NCBI GenBank assembly: GCA_027306915.1
Contig: DAHUYW010000020.1
Coordinates: 3,236-67,235 of the forward strand
Length of the DNA stretch: 64,000 nucleotides
Direction: 5' to 3'
Source of the DNA: Spirochaetales bacterium
Lineage (GTDB): Bacteria > Spirochaetota > Spirochaetia > DAHUYW01
The notes beneath the pieces are model-generated. The model did no database searches, was not told the DNA's origin, and worked only from the letters and a program-made list of their open reading frames with translations. A program made the translations under genes and the position numbers. Each line of letters begins with the position of its first letter. Position 1 is the stretch's first letter. Below are positions 1-8,422 of the stretch, one piece after another.

Positions 1-38
1 TCGGATAGGCTCGATGGCGCTCCTCCTGCTATGATGGG

Positions 39-551
39 ATGATGATGGGGATTCTCGTGCTTGCCGCTGTTGCAGTGGCGCTTTACCTGCTTTTCTATGT
101 GTTCTATCCCTTGGGTCGCGGAGCGATCTATGAGCCGAGCAGCCCGGAAAAGACTCGACTGATGGCCGAGATCGCGAAGGTGGCCCCGCGCGAGCGATCG
201 GCGGACCTCGGCTCGGGGGACGGACGCGTCGTGATCGCGCTTGCGAAGGAGGGGGCGGAGGCCCACGGCTACGAGGTCAACCCGTTTCTGGTCCTGCGTG
301 CCCGTCGCTCCATCCGCCTTGCCGGCCTTGAGGGAAGGGCGTTCATTCACTGGGGAAGCTTCTGGCGAGCTGACCTTTCGCGTTACGACCTCATAACGGT
401 CTTCCAAGTGGGGTTCATCATGGGGCGCCTGGAGGCCAAGGTGAAACGCGAGCTGCGCGGGGGCGCGCGGATCGTTTCGCACCACTGGCGCTTTCCCGCG
501 CTGGCGCCGGAAAGCGCGCGCAACGACATTTACCTCTACCGCATTGGATAG
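39..551 (+). CDS. Membrane-anchored class I SAM-dependent methyltransferase
   Basis: A 170-residue protein. Residues 4-24 form one hydrophobic segment (ILVLAAVAVALYLLFYVFY), so the enzyme is probably anchored to the inner membrane with the catalytic part in the cytoplasm. The SAM-binding motif I is clear at residues 56-63 (DLGSGDGR), followed by the acidic end of strand 2 in HGYEVNP. The size and architecture resemble small FAM173/ATPSc-KMT-like protein-lysine methyltransferases, but the substrate cannot be read from sequence. Three consecutive in-frame ATGs (39, 42, 45) leave the exact start open. There is no downstream partner within 200 bases, so it may be a single-gene unit. The fold call is firm; the substrate is unknown. 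Confidence 0.75.
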   Translation: MMMGILVLAAVAVALYLLFYVFYPLGRGAIYEPSSPEKTRLMAEIAKVAPRERSADLGSGDGRVVIALAKEGAEAHGYEVNPFLVLRARRSIRLAGLEGRAFIHWGSFWRADLSRYDLITVFQVGFIMGRLEAKVKRELRGGARIVSHHWRFPALAPESARNDIYLYRIG

Positions 552-718
552 AAGGGCCGGCGCAAACTACTTCTCCCTGTGCCTCCGTCGCTTTGACCGA
601 GCACGCTGAGCGCCGCGCTCCCTCGGAGGCGATGCCGAGCGGCTGCTCGTCTTTCACGGAACCGGCGTTGCTCCCGTCGCTCCACCCGCGAAAAACCCGC
701 CCGGATTCTCCGATGTCA

Positions 719-727
719 TGGTATACT
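719..727 (+). promoter_or_regulatory. Extended -10 promoter
   Basis: TGG followed by TATACT gives an extended -10 element (TGnTATAAT type), 30 bases before the DUF4389 gene start at 758. No good -35 hexamer lies at the usual distance, as expected for extended -10 promoters. The rest of the 552-757 gap shows nothing else I recognise. Confidence 0.5.
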
Positions 728-757
728 TGCCGTCATCACGAAACGAAAGGAGGTTGT

Positions 758-1345
758 ATGACCCTGTCCATCAGCCATCAGGATCGTTACTCGCGAGGCC
801 AGCTTATCCTGCGAACGCTGTTTGGTTTGATCTACATCGCGATCCCCCATGTCTTCCTCATGATCTTCGTGGGAATCTGGTCCGCGATTCTTGTATTCGT
901 CACCTTCTGGGTGGTCCTTTTCACCGGTCGGTTTCCCGAGAGCATTTTCGATTTCCAGGTGAGGTTCATGGCTTGGCAGCTGCGGGTGCAGTCCACCCTG
1001 ACCAACCTGGTCGACGGCTACCCGGCTTTCCTGCCGGGCGGATCGAGCGACAATGTGGTTCTGGACGTCCCGCGACCCGAGCGGGTCAACCGCGGATTGG
1101 TCATCCTCAGGCTCCTGCTCGGCTGGGCATACGTGTATATTCCGCATCTCGTCTGTCTCCTTTTCCGCCGGATTGCGAGCGGCGTGCTGGTGTTCCTTGC
1201 GTGGTGGGCGGTCCTTTTCACGGGACACTATCCTGAGCGATGGCATGCCTTCAACGTGGGGACCGAGCGTTGGACAACGCGGGTCGGTCTCTACATGGGC
1301 TACTTCACCGACGTCTACCCGGCCTTTTCAGGAAAGCCGGACTAA
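758..1345 (+). CDS. DUF4389-type membrane protein with a duplicated domain
   Basis: A 195-residue integral membrane protein built from two similar halves. Each has the pattern RGQLILR / RGLVILR, a hydrophobic segment with IPH, a second hydrophobic segment ending WVVLFTGRFPE / WAVLFTGHYPE, and a short amphipathic tail. This is the DUF4389 pattern (function unknown). The ATG at 758 is chosen because AAAGGAGG ends five bases upstream; the open frame extends further 5' without a ribosome site. It is followed 23 bases later by another small membrane protein, so the two probably share a transcript. The duplication is visible directly; no function can be assigned. Confidence 0.75.
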   Translation: MTLSISHQDRYSRGQLILRTLFGLIYIAIPHVFLMIFVGIWSAILVFVTFWVVLFTGRFPESIFDFQVRFMAWQLRVQSTLTNLVDGYPAFLPGGSSDNVVLDVPRPERVNRGLVILRLLLGWAYVYIPHLVCLLFRRIASGVLVFLAWWAVLFTGHYPERWHAFNVGTERWTTRVGLYMGYFTDVYPAFSGKPD

Positions 1346-1368
1346 GCCGATTTTCGCGGGAGGGGGGG

Positions 1369-1902
1369 ATGGACGCGCCCGATCGCCTTGAGTCGTCCGA
1401 GTACGAGCACGGACCGGTCGTGCTTCCGCAGCCGCACGAGCTTTCCGAGCGCGAAAAGGACGATGCAATGGCTGCCTATCTCATGATGTTCGCCTCGTGG
1501 GCCATCGGACTTCCCCTCCCGCTCATCAATCTTGTCGCATCCCTGGTTTACTTTTTCATAAACCGCCGGACCTCGAAATTCGTGGCTTTCCATGCGCTCC
1601 AGTCGCTCATGTTTCACATTCCTGTCGTCTGCCTGAACACCGGGGCCGTCGCCTGGCTCATCGTCCTGCTTGCGTCCGGCTTCCATGCGATCGGCTTTTT
1701 CCTGATCTATCTCGTATTCGTGGCCATGGTGAACATCCTCTACATAGTCCTCTCTATCATCGCCCTCCTCTGGGCACATCGTGGCCGCTTCTACTACATG
1801 CCGCTTTTCGGTCGAATCGCCTTCCAAACCTACTACGGTCCCCACGCCGCGCGGCGGACGCGGAAAGCCTCCCACGACAACCTACCGCCGCAGGGTCTCT
1901 AG
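1369..1902 (+). CDS. DUF4870 (Tic20-like) membrane protein
   Basis: A 177-residue protein. An acidic cytoplasmic N-terminus (about 30 residues) precedes three to four membrane segments. The sequence after the first helix (RRTSKFVAFHALQSLMF) is the signature of DUF4870/Tic20-like proteins, whose typical form is FxxFHAxQALxxQ. The start at 1369 follows a purine-rich GGGAGGGGGG that acts as ribosome site; the longer open frame overlaps the preceding gene and has no site. The family is widespread and without known function. It lies in the same orientation between the DUF4389 gene and a truncated peptidase, suggesting a small envelope-stress-like cluster, which is inference only. Confidence 0.7.
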   Translation: MDAPDRLESSEYEHGPVVLPQPHELSEREKDDAMAAYLMMFASWAIGLPLPLINLVASLVYFFINRRTSKFVAFHALQSLMFHIPVVCLNTGAVAWLIVLLASGFHAIGFFLIYLVFVAMVNILYIVLSIIALLWAHRGRFYYMPLFGRIAFQTYYGPHAARRTRKASHDNLPPQGL

Positions 1903-1937
1903 CGAAGTGTTTTCCCGCGTTTCGGGAAGCGACGCTC

Positions 1938-2285
1938 GTGCTGGCGGCGGTGATTCTCCTCCTCGCCGCTTCCGGAGCGTCGCGGCCGATCGAGCGGATG
2001 CTCGGAACGCTGCCGGTGCGGCAGCTTCGCCTCCAGGAGGAAGGCGTCAGCGCGCCCGTGGTGTGCGACGCCTTTCGCGCGCTGCTCGAACGGCTTCGAG
2101 ACTCCGGCGCGATCATCCCGCGCGACGTGCAGGTGATCGTGGTCGCCTCCGCGACGGTCAATGCGCTCACGTTGCCCGGTGATGTCATAACCGTCGATTC
2201 CGGGCTCCTCGTGCGGATGGCGACGCCGGAGGAGATGGCCGCGGTGCTCGCCCGGACTTGTGCTTTTGACTGGCCGAGATTATGA
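1938..2285 (+). pseudogene. M48-family metallopeptidase, truncated at the catalytic motif
   Basis: The frame encodes a hydrophobic N-terminal segment (LVLAAVILLLAASGA) and then the hallmark block that precedes the zinc site in M48/Oma1-like peptidases (VNALTLPGDVITVDSGLL, then PEEMAAVLA). In intact members this is followed at once by HExxH. Here it continues as RTCAFDWPRL and stops, so both zinc histidines and the whole catalytic domain are missing. GTG 1938 has GGGAAG upstream, but the start is uncertain and could overlap the previous gene. The next gene begins 10 bases after the stop. I read this as a deletion relic fused to the upstream edge of the cyclase gene, with about 115 residues left. 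Confidence 0.7.
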
Positions 2286-2295
2286 TTGGAGTGTC

Positions 2296-4479
2296 ATGCA
2301 ACACAAGGAATATCGACTCGCCGTCGTGATGTTCACCGACATCCAGGGCTTCAGCCGGATGTTGGAGAAGGACGAGCGCGGCACACTCGAGCTCCTCGAC
2401 TACCAGAACGAGCTGATCTCGCGGCTCTCGCTTGAGCACAAGGGCCGAGTGATCAAGACCGTCGGCGATGTCGTCCTCGTCGAGTTCAACACGACGCTCG
2501 ACGCGGTCGGTTGCGCCATCGCGATCCAAAACAGCCTGGGTGGGTTCAATAGAACGAGCGGAAAGGAGCCCTTGCGGCTCCGAATCGGCATTCATCTCGG
2601 CGACATCTATTTCTACGAGAATGACGCGATAGGCGAGGGAATCAACATAGCCTCGCAGCTTCAGACGGTTGCCTTTCCCGGCTGCATCTGCGTCTCGCAG
2701 GATGTCTACAACAACGTCGTCAACAAGATCGAAGCGGACTTTCGGGACCTCGGCCGGGTGAAACTGAAGAATATCACCAAGGAGATTCGTGCCTACGAAA
2801 TCGTCACGGCCGCCGCCGTCGGTTACAGCCGAGCAGAAGCTTCCGCTGCCCCGGCGGGGCCCGACGAAGGTAGGTCGGCGAGACTACCTTCGTATCGAGA
2901 ACCGGCCGAGCCGCCCGGGCGTAGGGCGAAAGCGCAGGAGTTCGACGAGCTGAAGAGCTTCGTTGTCGAGCAGATAAGGAAGGTGGGGCGGCGGATTTCG
3001 GTAGAGCGCATCCGGTCGATTTTTCCGAATCCCGGGCCGGAGTTCGACGAAGCGGTCGAACGTCTTGCCGACATGGGCTTTCTGACGCGCGAGGCCGGGG
3101 GAGCGTCGGGCGGCCCGAGTCCCTCTCCAGCTCCGAGGCCACCCTCCGGTGCGTGGCTGGAGGGCGCAAGCGGGTGGCGCGGTCCCTCAAGCTTTGATCG
3201 GGAGGCCTTCAGGGCTGCGCGGGAGGAGTGGAGGCACGCCGCACACGGTGCGCGCCACGCCGCTCGCCGCGCGGCGCGCGCCGGCGTCGCAGACGAGCTC
3301 GGCGAACACGACTGGGATTTTCCGGTGAGCTACGAGGAGTATCGCACCCGGGTTATCGAGCGTGCCGCCAAGGCGCGCGGGGGACTTGCCGCTCACCTTT
3401 TTACCTTCCTTGCGGTGAACGCCGGTCTCGCCTACATCAACCTCACGACGAGCTCCGCCTTCCATTGGTTTCTCATCCCGCTCCTCGGATGGGGGATCGG
3501 AATCGTGAGCCATCTCGTGGGGGTCGTCACGCGCCAGACCGAGAAGCGGGAGGTGGAGGCACTGCCCGAGCAGCTTGAGGAGGCGGACTACAAGCTCCTT
3601 CGCCGCTTTCATCACGCCCGTTCGGGCGCCCGCAGCGCGGGAGCCTCTCTTGTCATGGTAGCCGCGTTGCTCGTGACGATCAACCTGCTCACCTCTCCGC
3701 AGTTCCCCTGGGCTATCTTCCCGCTCGCGGGGCTCGCCATCGGGCTCATCAGCTCGACCGTCACCTACCTCGCCCGGCGCGGAGGATTCCTGAAGCGTCT
3801 TCGGGAGCTCATGCGGAACAAGAAGAGCATCGACGCCGATCGCATTACGAGGGCCGGTGTCGAGGATGACCCTCCGATCGTGAAACAGGCGATCCAGCTT
3901 GCCGACGCCCTCCTGGTTCAGGCAAAGGACCTCGATCCCAGCCAGTCGTACCTGGGCGAGGACATGAAGCCGCTCCTCGAAAGCTACATCGGCCAGGTTC
4001 GCAAGCTTGCGAGGAAGAGCAGGGAGGTCGACGAGATCATGGCGACGATTCCCCGCGTCGAGCTCGATCGGGATCTTGCGACCTTGCGTCTCCGCCACGA
4101 GGAGGCGAGGAATCCCACGCTCAAGGCGGAGTATGAGAAGTCGATCGAGCAGATCGAGCGGCAGAATCGTTCCTTCGAAGAGCTCAAAGGCCAGAAGGAG
4201 CTCATGGACCTCAAGATATCCAATTCCGTGAATTCGCTGAAGCAGATGCAGCTCGACATTGCTCGCATGGCGGGTATGGCCCAAGCGCGAGAGCCGCTGA
4301 AGGTTGAGACCGTGAGACGACGAACGCACGAGCTCTCCGAGCGCCTCGAGGATCTCGGGGCGAGCTACGCCGAGCTGGAACGAATGCCCGCCATGGGCCA
4401 CCGCGAGAGGGAGGTGGCGGACCGTCTTCTCGAAGACTTCAAGCAAAAGGAAGCGCAGCGCGAGCGCTCGAAGGGCTAG
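2296..4479 (+). CDS. Class III adenylate/guanylate cyclase fused to two 2TM domains and a C-terminal coiled coil
   Basis: A 727-residue protein. Residues 6-175 are a class III cyclase catalytic domain with both metal aspartates (D15 in FTDIQGFS and D58 in KTVGDVVLVEF). The conserved Asn is present in GEGINIASQLQ, but the transition-state Arg of the usual NxxxR is Gln. Residues 175-345 are low-complexity linker with a small helical piece (VEQIRKVGRRISVERIRSIF). Two 2TM-type hairpins follow at about 358-411 and 445-493, then a charged coiled coil at about 545-725. The ATG at 2296 is preceded by GGAG. The catalytic domain is N-terminal and the membrane part C-terminal, the reverse of many receptor cyclases. 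Whether it makes cAMP or cGMP cannot be told. Confidence 0.8.
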   Translation: MQHKEYRLAVVMFTDIQGFSRMLEKDERGTLELLDYQNELISRLSLEHKGRVIKTVGDVVLVEFNTTLDAVGCAIAIQNSLGGFNRTSGKEPLRLRIGIHLGDIYFYENDAIGEGINIASQLQTVAFPGCICVSQDVYNNVVNKIEADFRDLGRVKLKNITKEIRAYEIVTAAAVGYSRAEASAAPAGPDEGRSARLPSYREPAEPPGRRAKAQEFDELKSFVVEQIRKVGRRISVERIRSIFPNPGPEFDEAVERLADMGFLTREAGGASGGPSPSPAPRPPSGAWLEGASGWRGPSSFDREAFRAAREEWRHAAHGARHAARRAARAGVADELGEHDWDFPVSYEEYRTRVIERAAKARGGLAAHLFTFLAVNAGLAYINLTTSSAFHWFLIPLLGWGIGIVSHLVGVVTRQTEKREVEALPEQLEEADYKLLRRFHHARSGARSAGASLVMVAALLVTINLLTSPQFPWAIFPLAGLAIGLISSTVTYLARRGGFLKRLRELMRNKKSIDADRITRAGVEDDPPIVKQAIQLADALLVQAKDLDPSQSYLGEDMKPLLESYIGQVRKLARKSREVDEIMATIPRVELDRDLATLRLRHEEARNPTLKAEYEKSIEQIERQNRSFEELKGQKELMDLKISNSVNSLKQMQLDIARMAGMAQAREPLKVETVRRRTHELSERLEDLGASYAELERMPAMGHREREVADRLLEDFKQKEAQRERSKG

Positions 4480-4598
4480 CCGTCGACCGTCGGAAGAAGA
4501 ATCCGCACGGTTGCGCTCCCGTCGCCTGCCGATGCGGGTATGAAGCGCGCGGTGTATTCCACCGACGCGACCGTGCGTTCCGTGCCCCAATCCAGTTC
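4476..4598 (-). other. Possible protein C-terminal relic
   Basis: On the minus strand, an open stretch ending at 4476 reads like a natural protein end (ERTVASVEYTARF, then GSATVRILLPTVDG and stop). It has no start or upstream domain and overlaps the end of the cyclase gene by four bases. It may be the remnant of a deleted gene, or chance. Confidence 0.15.
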
Positions 4599-4604
4599 GG
4601 CAGG

Positions 4605-4634
4605 TTGTAAAGTCTTTCGCCTTTCTGCTACGAT
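4605..4634 (+). promoter_or_regulatory. Sigma-70-type promoter
   Basis: TTGTAA at 4605-4610 and TACGAT at 4629-4634 are separated by 18 bases and lie 21 bases before the start of the 134-residue hypothetical gene. Confidence 0.5.
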
Positions 4635-4655
4635 GCGGCGGCATGGGAGGCAAGC

Positions 4656-5060
4656 ATGGGCGCGACCGAAAAGAAACGGCGGCGGCAGATCAGCCGCGTG
4701 CTCCAAGAATACTCCTTCGTCTACCGGGGAGACACCTTTCCGCTTAAGGCCAGCAGGTCTGCCTCCGACATGCTGCTCGAATACTCTGGACCGCTTCTGG
4801 AGGTGGTCAAGGAGCTGCGCGCCGCGATTGCCCTCGGCGTTTTCTCGTGGAACGTGAGCCTTGCGCCGCCGGAGGAGCGGCCGAAGCTCATCGAAGAGTA
4901 TGTTGTGCCGACCTTTGCCGAGAATGCGGAGATCCAGGAGACTGTGCGGAAGCTCATCGGGGTCATGATCGAGCGGCGCGAGCGCTATTACCGGGATGAG
5001 CCGGTCTACTACGTGACCAACCGGCGGACGCCCGTTGCCGCAGAGGAAAGAAATGCTTGA
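4656..5060 (+). CDS. Conserved-looking hypothetical protein
   Basis: A 134-residue soluble, charged protein that I do not recognise. It starts with a basic patch (MGATEKKRRRQISR), has helical segments in the middle, and ends with RRERYYRDEPVYYVTNRR. No membrane segment, Cys cluster or nucleotide motif is visible. GGGAGG lies five bases upstream of the ATG, and a sigma-70-like promoter precedes it. The gene stands alone: the downstream acyl-CoA synthetase has its own promoter overlapping this gene's stop codon. Codon choice matches its neighbours, so it is probably a real gene. Confidence 0.6.
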   Translation: MGATEKKRRRQISRVLQEYSFVYRGDTFPLKASRSASDMLLEYSGPLLEVVKELRAAIALGVFSWNVSLAPPEERPKLIEEYVVPTFAENAEIQETVRKLIGVMIERRERYYRDEPVYYVTNRRTPVAAEERNA

Positions 5061-5085
5061 AAACGCTTCCCTGCTGCGATAGTAT
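5057..5085 (+). promoter_or_regulatory. Sigma-70-type promoter
   Basis: TTGAAA (5057-5062) and TAGTAT (5080-5085) have an exact 17-base spacing and precede the acyl-CoA synthetase start at 5110. The -35 box overlaps the stop region of the previous gene. Confidence 0.5.
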
Positions 5086-5109
5086 GACGGGATTCCTAGG
5101 CAGATAAGA

Positions 5110-7050
5110 ATGGCAAGAACCGTTGTCCAGATGTTGCGCGAGGCGGCATCGAACTATCCGAACACCCCCTATCTGTGGGAAAGACAGGAGAGGGGCTGGG
5201 TCTCGCGAAGCTACCGGCAGGTCGAGGAGGAAGCGACCGCGTTTGCCTCCTACCTTGTCAAGCACGGCTTCCGGAAGAACACCTCGATTGCCGTCCTCTC
5301 CGAGGGGCGCCCGGGCTGGGTAGTCGGAGAGCTCGGCATGCTCCTCGCAGCCTGCTGCTCGGTTCCCCTGTCGATCAAGCTTCTTCCCGAGGAGGTGCCC
5401 TTTCGCATCAACCATTCCCAGTCACGGGCCGTTGTCGTTTCGCGCAATACCATCGATCGGGTGGCTTCGGTCCTCGACAAGATCACCCGGAAGGACTTTG
5501 TCCTTATCTGTCTCGACGGGGATGGCGGGGATCGGGAGGGGCTAGCGCGCCACTGGGGTCTTTCCTATCGAAAGAACCTCCTCTTCATGGACGAGCTTAT
5601 CGACGAGGGCCGGAGGGCCCTCGAGGAGACTCGTCTGGAGCTGGAGGAAATCGAAAGGTCCATTCGAGAGGACGACGTGGTCACGATAAGCTACACCTCG
5701 GGAACGACAGGCAACCCGAAGGGGATCATGCTCACCCACCTGAACTACTGGGCAAACTGCGTCGATTCAATCACGATGTTCAACGTTCCTCGCGGGTGGA
5801 AGACGCTCCTCATTCTACCGTGCGACCACTCCTTCGCCCATACGGTTGGGATCTACGCTGCATTGCTCCGAGGCATCTCGCTCTACTTCGTCGATGGAAG
5901 GGGAGGGAATCTCTCGCTTATTCGGAACATACCGGCGGGCCTACTCGAAGCGAACCCCGACTTCCTGCTCACGGTCCCCGCCCTTTCGGAGACCTTCATG
6001 AAGCGAATCAGCGCGGGGATCGCCGAACGAGGGCCGCTTATCGAGGGGCTCTTTCGGTGGGGGCTCGCCTGCGGGATTCGCTACCATGGCGACGGGTATC
6101 GCAGCCCGCCCCTTGGCGTACGGGTCGCCAACTGGTTTCCCTACAAGGCAGCGGATCTCCTTATCTTTCGAAGGGTGCGAACGATGTTCGGCACCGACCT
6201 CAAGTTCTTCGTCGGAGGCGGAGCCTTTCTCGACGTCCGGCAACAGGAGTTCTACAGCGCGCTGGGGATTCCCATCTACCAGGGCTACGGTCTCACCGAG
6301 GCCGCTCCGGTCATCTCTTCCAACACGCCGACCGCCCACAAGTTCGGCACCTCCGGTCGCATTGCCCCGACAGTCGAATGCCGGGTGGTGAAGAGCGATG
6401 GGAGCTATGCTGCGGTCCGAGAGATCGGCGAGGTAGTCATCCGCGGGAACAACGTCATGAAGGGCTACTTTCACAACGAAAAAGCAACCGCCGAGGCCCT
6501 CTTGGGCGGCTGGCTCCACACCGGCGATTTGGCCTCCTATGATGAGGACGGTTTCCTCACGGTTGTGGGTCGGGAGAAGGCCCTCCTCATCGCCGACGAT
6601 GGTGAAAAGTACTCGCCGGAGGAGATCGAGGCGGCTATCGTCGGCGCCTCGGATCTCGTCGAGCAGGCGCTCGTCTACAATGATCACCGCAAGTACACCA
6701 CCGCGCTGGTTTCTCTCGATATCCCGATGGTCGAGCAGCTCCTGCGCACCCGGAAGATGAGCTCGATCGATCTTCTCAAGGAAATCCGGGCCTCCTTCTA
6801 CACGTTCAAAGAGGACTCGCGATTTCACAACCGCTTTCCCGCCGTTTGGATTCCCTCCACCTTCCAGATCGTGCCTGAGCCGTTCAACGAGCACAATCAG
6901 ATGATCAATTCGACCATGAAGATGGTTCGTCACAAGATTATCGAGGCTCACCGGGATCTCATCGAGTACATGTACCGCTCGGAAGGCAACGTCTTCTCGA
7001 ACGAGCGCAACCGAGAGGTCCTTCGCTCTCTGTTCAAGATGGATGTGTAG
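5110..7050 (+). CDS. AMP-forming long-chain acyl-CoA synthetase-like protein (FadD type)
   Basis: A 646-residue member of the adenylate-forming (ANL) superfamily. The P-loop motif is at residues 194-210 (SYTSGTTGNPKGIMLTH), the YGLTEAAP motif is near residue 395, and the hinge/A8 region (GWLHTGDLASYDEDGFLTVVGREK) is intact; C-terminal Lys candidates are in a divergent region. It would activate a fatty acid with ATP and CoA, probably for phospholipid or exogenous fatty-acid use, at the inner membrane. A second, shorter paralogue sits at 45160-46860. Spirochaete genomes often carry several such proteins. Ribosome-site match is weak (AGATAAG). The fatty-acid substrate is inferred from family resemblance. 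Confidence 0.85.
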   Translation: MARTVVQMLREAASNYPNTPYLWERQERGWVSRSYRQVEEEATAFASYLVKHGFRKNTSIAVLSEGRPGWVVGELGMLLAACCSVPLSIKLLPEEVPFRINHSQSRAVVVSRNTIDRVASVLDKITRKDFVLICLDGDGGDREGLARHWGLSYRKNLLFMDELIDEGRRALEETRLELEEIERSIREDDVVTISYTSGTTGNPKGIMLTHLNYWANCVDSITMFNVPRGWKTLLILPCDHSFAHTVGIYAALLRGISLYFVDGRGGNLSLIRNIPAGLLEANPDFLLTVPALSETFMKRISAGIAERGPLIEGLFRWGLACGIRYHGDGYRSPPLGVRVANWFPYKAADLLIFRRVRTMFGTDLKFFVGGGAFLDVRQQEFYSALGIPIYQGYGLTEAAPVISSNTPTAHKFGTSGRIAPTVECRVVKSDGSYAAVREIGEVVIRGNNVMKGYFHNEKATAEALLGGWLHTGDLASYDEDGFLTVVGREKALLIADDGEKYSPEEIEAAIVGASDLVEQALVYNDHRKYTTALVSLDIPMVEQLLRTRKMSSIDLLKEIRASFYTFKEDSRFHNRFPAVWIPSTFQIVPEPFNEHNQMINSTMKMVRHKIIEAHRDLIEYMYRSEGNVFSNERNREVLRSLFKMDV

Positions 7051-7122
7051 CGGGTTGTTGGAATATGAGTGGTGAGCACAGGAGCCGGCAGCCGGCGTTG
7101 CGCCAGTTCCTTGGGCAGGCTC

Positions 7123-7151
7123 TTCATTCTTCAAAACAAATCTGGTAGACT
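7123..7151 (+). promoter_or_regulatory. Possible sigma-70-type promoter
   Basis: TAGACT (7146-7151) is a fair -10 box with a weak TTCATT 17 bases upstream. It is 23 bases before the phosphodiesterase-like gene at 7175. Confidence 0.35.
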
Positions 7152-7174
7152 CCCGCCGAGTCCGTTGGCACAGC

Positions 7175-8392
7175 ATGAAGAGGATTGAGATTGTCAGACA
7201 ATGGATGGCGGAAGACATCATCCTCCATCCTCTCGAGCGCTCGCCGAACAGCATCGACTTGATTCGGACCCTGGCGACCCTCTGTGGGTATCGTGAGTTC
7301 AAGGAAACCCACTGGATCAAGTCGCTGAAACGGGATCTCCTCGCCCGCCCAATCCACGGCAGGAAGCCGGAACACTTTCTGTTCATTCTCATCGATGGGC
7401 TCGGGATGAATCTTTCGCCCCACTTCCCGCCGGGGGGATTCTTCACCACCTATTTCTCGCGCGAGCTGCGAGCGGTCTTCCCCACCACGACCGCATGTGC
7501 GGTGACCTCCCTCGTCACCGGGGAGTGGCCGGGGGTGCACGGGCTCACGGGCTGGTTCACCTATCTGCCGGACAGGGAGCGAACCGTGCTCATTCTTCCC
7601 TTCGTGGAGCGTACCACCGAGAAGCCGCTCGGCGAGCTGGGCATGACCATGTCCTCGATTCTCACGGCGCGCAGCCTCTTCCCCCAGCTCGAGCGGGAGG
7701 TCTGCACCTTCCTCCCCCAGCACCTGAAGCGAGGCGAGTATAGCCGATGGGCGCACGGTGACTCGCCGATAATCGGCTACCGCACCATTTCAAGCGGTCT
7801 CACGGCCGCCGCCGACTATATAGGGGAGAGGGAGGGGCCCTCTTTCAGCTTCTTCTATATTCCGGACACGGACACGGCCCAGCACGAGCAGGGAACCGGC
7901 GGCGCGCGGGTAAAGCGGCTTGTCCGGAATCTGGATTCGGCCCTCCTTGACCTCCGAGCACGGCTCGGCAATGACGTGTGCATGGTCGTGAGCGCCGATC
8001 ACGGGCTAGTCGACGTTCCCCCGGAGCGACAGTTGCACCTTTCCGAGGAGGACCCCCTTCTTCGCTATCTTGTCGCGCCGCCCGCAGGCGAAGCCGCCAT
8101 GCCTATCTTCCATGTGCGCCCAGGGCTCGAGAAGAAGTTCGAGGAGTTCTTCACCTCCTCCTACGGCGCCCTCATGCAGCTTGTCTCCATCTCCGACGCT
8201 GAGGCCCTCGGGCTCTTCGGGGCGGACGGAATCTCGCCAGTAATGCGCTCGCGTCTCGGCAACTTCATAGGAATTGCCTCCGAGCCTGTCGCCCTCGAAT
8301 ATCTGGCGCCCGGCCAGAAGCCGAAGAATCACCTCGCGTTTCACGGAGGGCTCCAGCCGGATGTCATGCGGGTGCCCCTCTTTATTGCGTAG
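7175..8392 (+). CDS. Alkaline-phosphatase-superfamily phosphodiesterase / nucleotide pyrophosphatase
   Basis: A 405-residue protein of the type I phosphodiesterase / nucleotide pyrophosphatase family. Visible landmarks are the first metal Asp (FLFILIDGLGMN), the nucleophile Thr region (AVFPTTTACAVTSLVTG) followed by the family HGL, a second metal cluster (PDTDTAQHEQG) and the final metal motif (SADHGLVDVP). These supply a two-zinc centre for phosphodiester or phosphonate hydrolysis. No obvious signal peptide is present, so a cytoplasmic location is likely. Substrates of this group range from nucleotides to lipid head groups and cannot be specified. No clear ribosome site precedes the ATG. Confidence 0.8.
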   Translation: MKRIEIVRQWMAEDIILHPLERSPNSIDLIRTLATLCGYREFKETHWIKSLKRDLLARPIHGRKPEHFLFILIDGLGMNLSPHFPPGGFFTTYFSRELRAVFPTTTACAVTSLVTGEWPGVHGLTGWFTYLPDRERTVLILPFVERTTEKPLGELGMTMSSILTARSLFPQLEREVCTFLPQHLKRGEYSRWAHGDSPIIGYRTISSGLTAAADYIGEREGPSFSFFYIPDTDTAQHEQGTGGARVKRLVRNLDSALLDLRARLGNDVCMVVSADHGLVDVPPERQLHLSEEDPLLRYLVAPPAGEAAMPIFHVRPGLEKKFEEFFTSSYGALMQLVSISDAEALGLFGADGISPVMRSRLGNFIGIASEPVALEYLAPGQKPKNHLAFHGGLQPDVMRVPLFIA

Positions 8393-8422
8393 TCTGGAAT
8401 CGGCGCGAGGCCGTGCGCTCAC

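Noticed and set aside
716..1246. Long minus-strand open frames opposite the DUF4389 and DUF4870 genes
   Set aside because: Antisense shadows of GC-rich genes; no ribosome site, odd composition rich in Arg, Glu and His, no recognisable motif.
7082..7130. Possible second repeat family (similar GC-rich strings at 7082-7130 and 46861-46910)
   Set aside because: They share short blocks (GTTGCGCC, GTTCC, GCTCTT) but need gaps to align and lack palindromic ends; similarity could be chance in GC-rich DNA.
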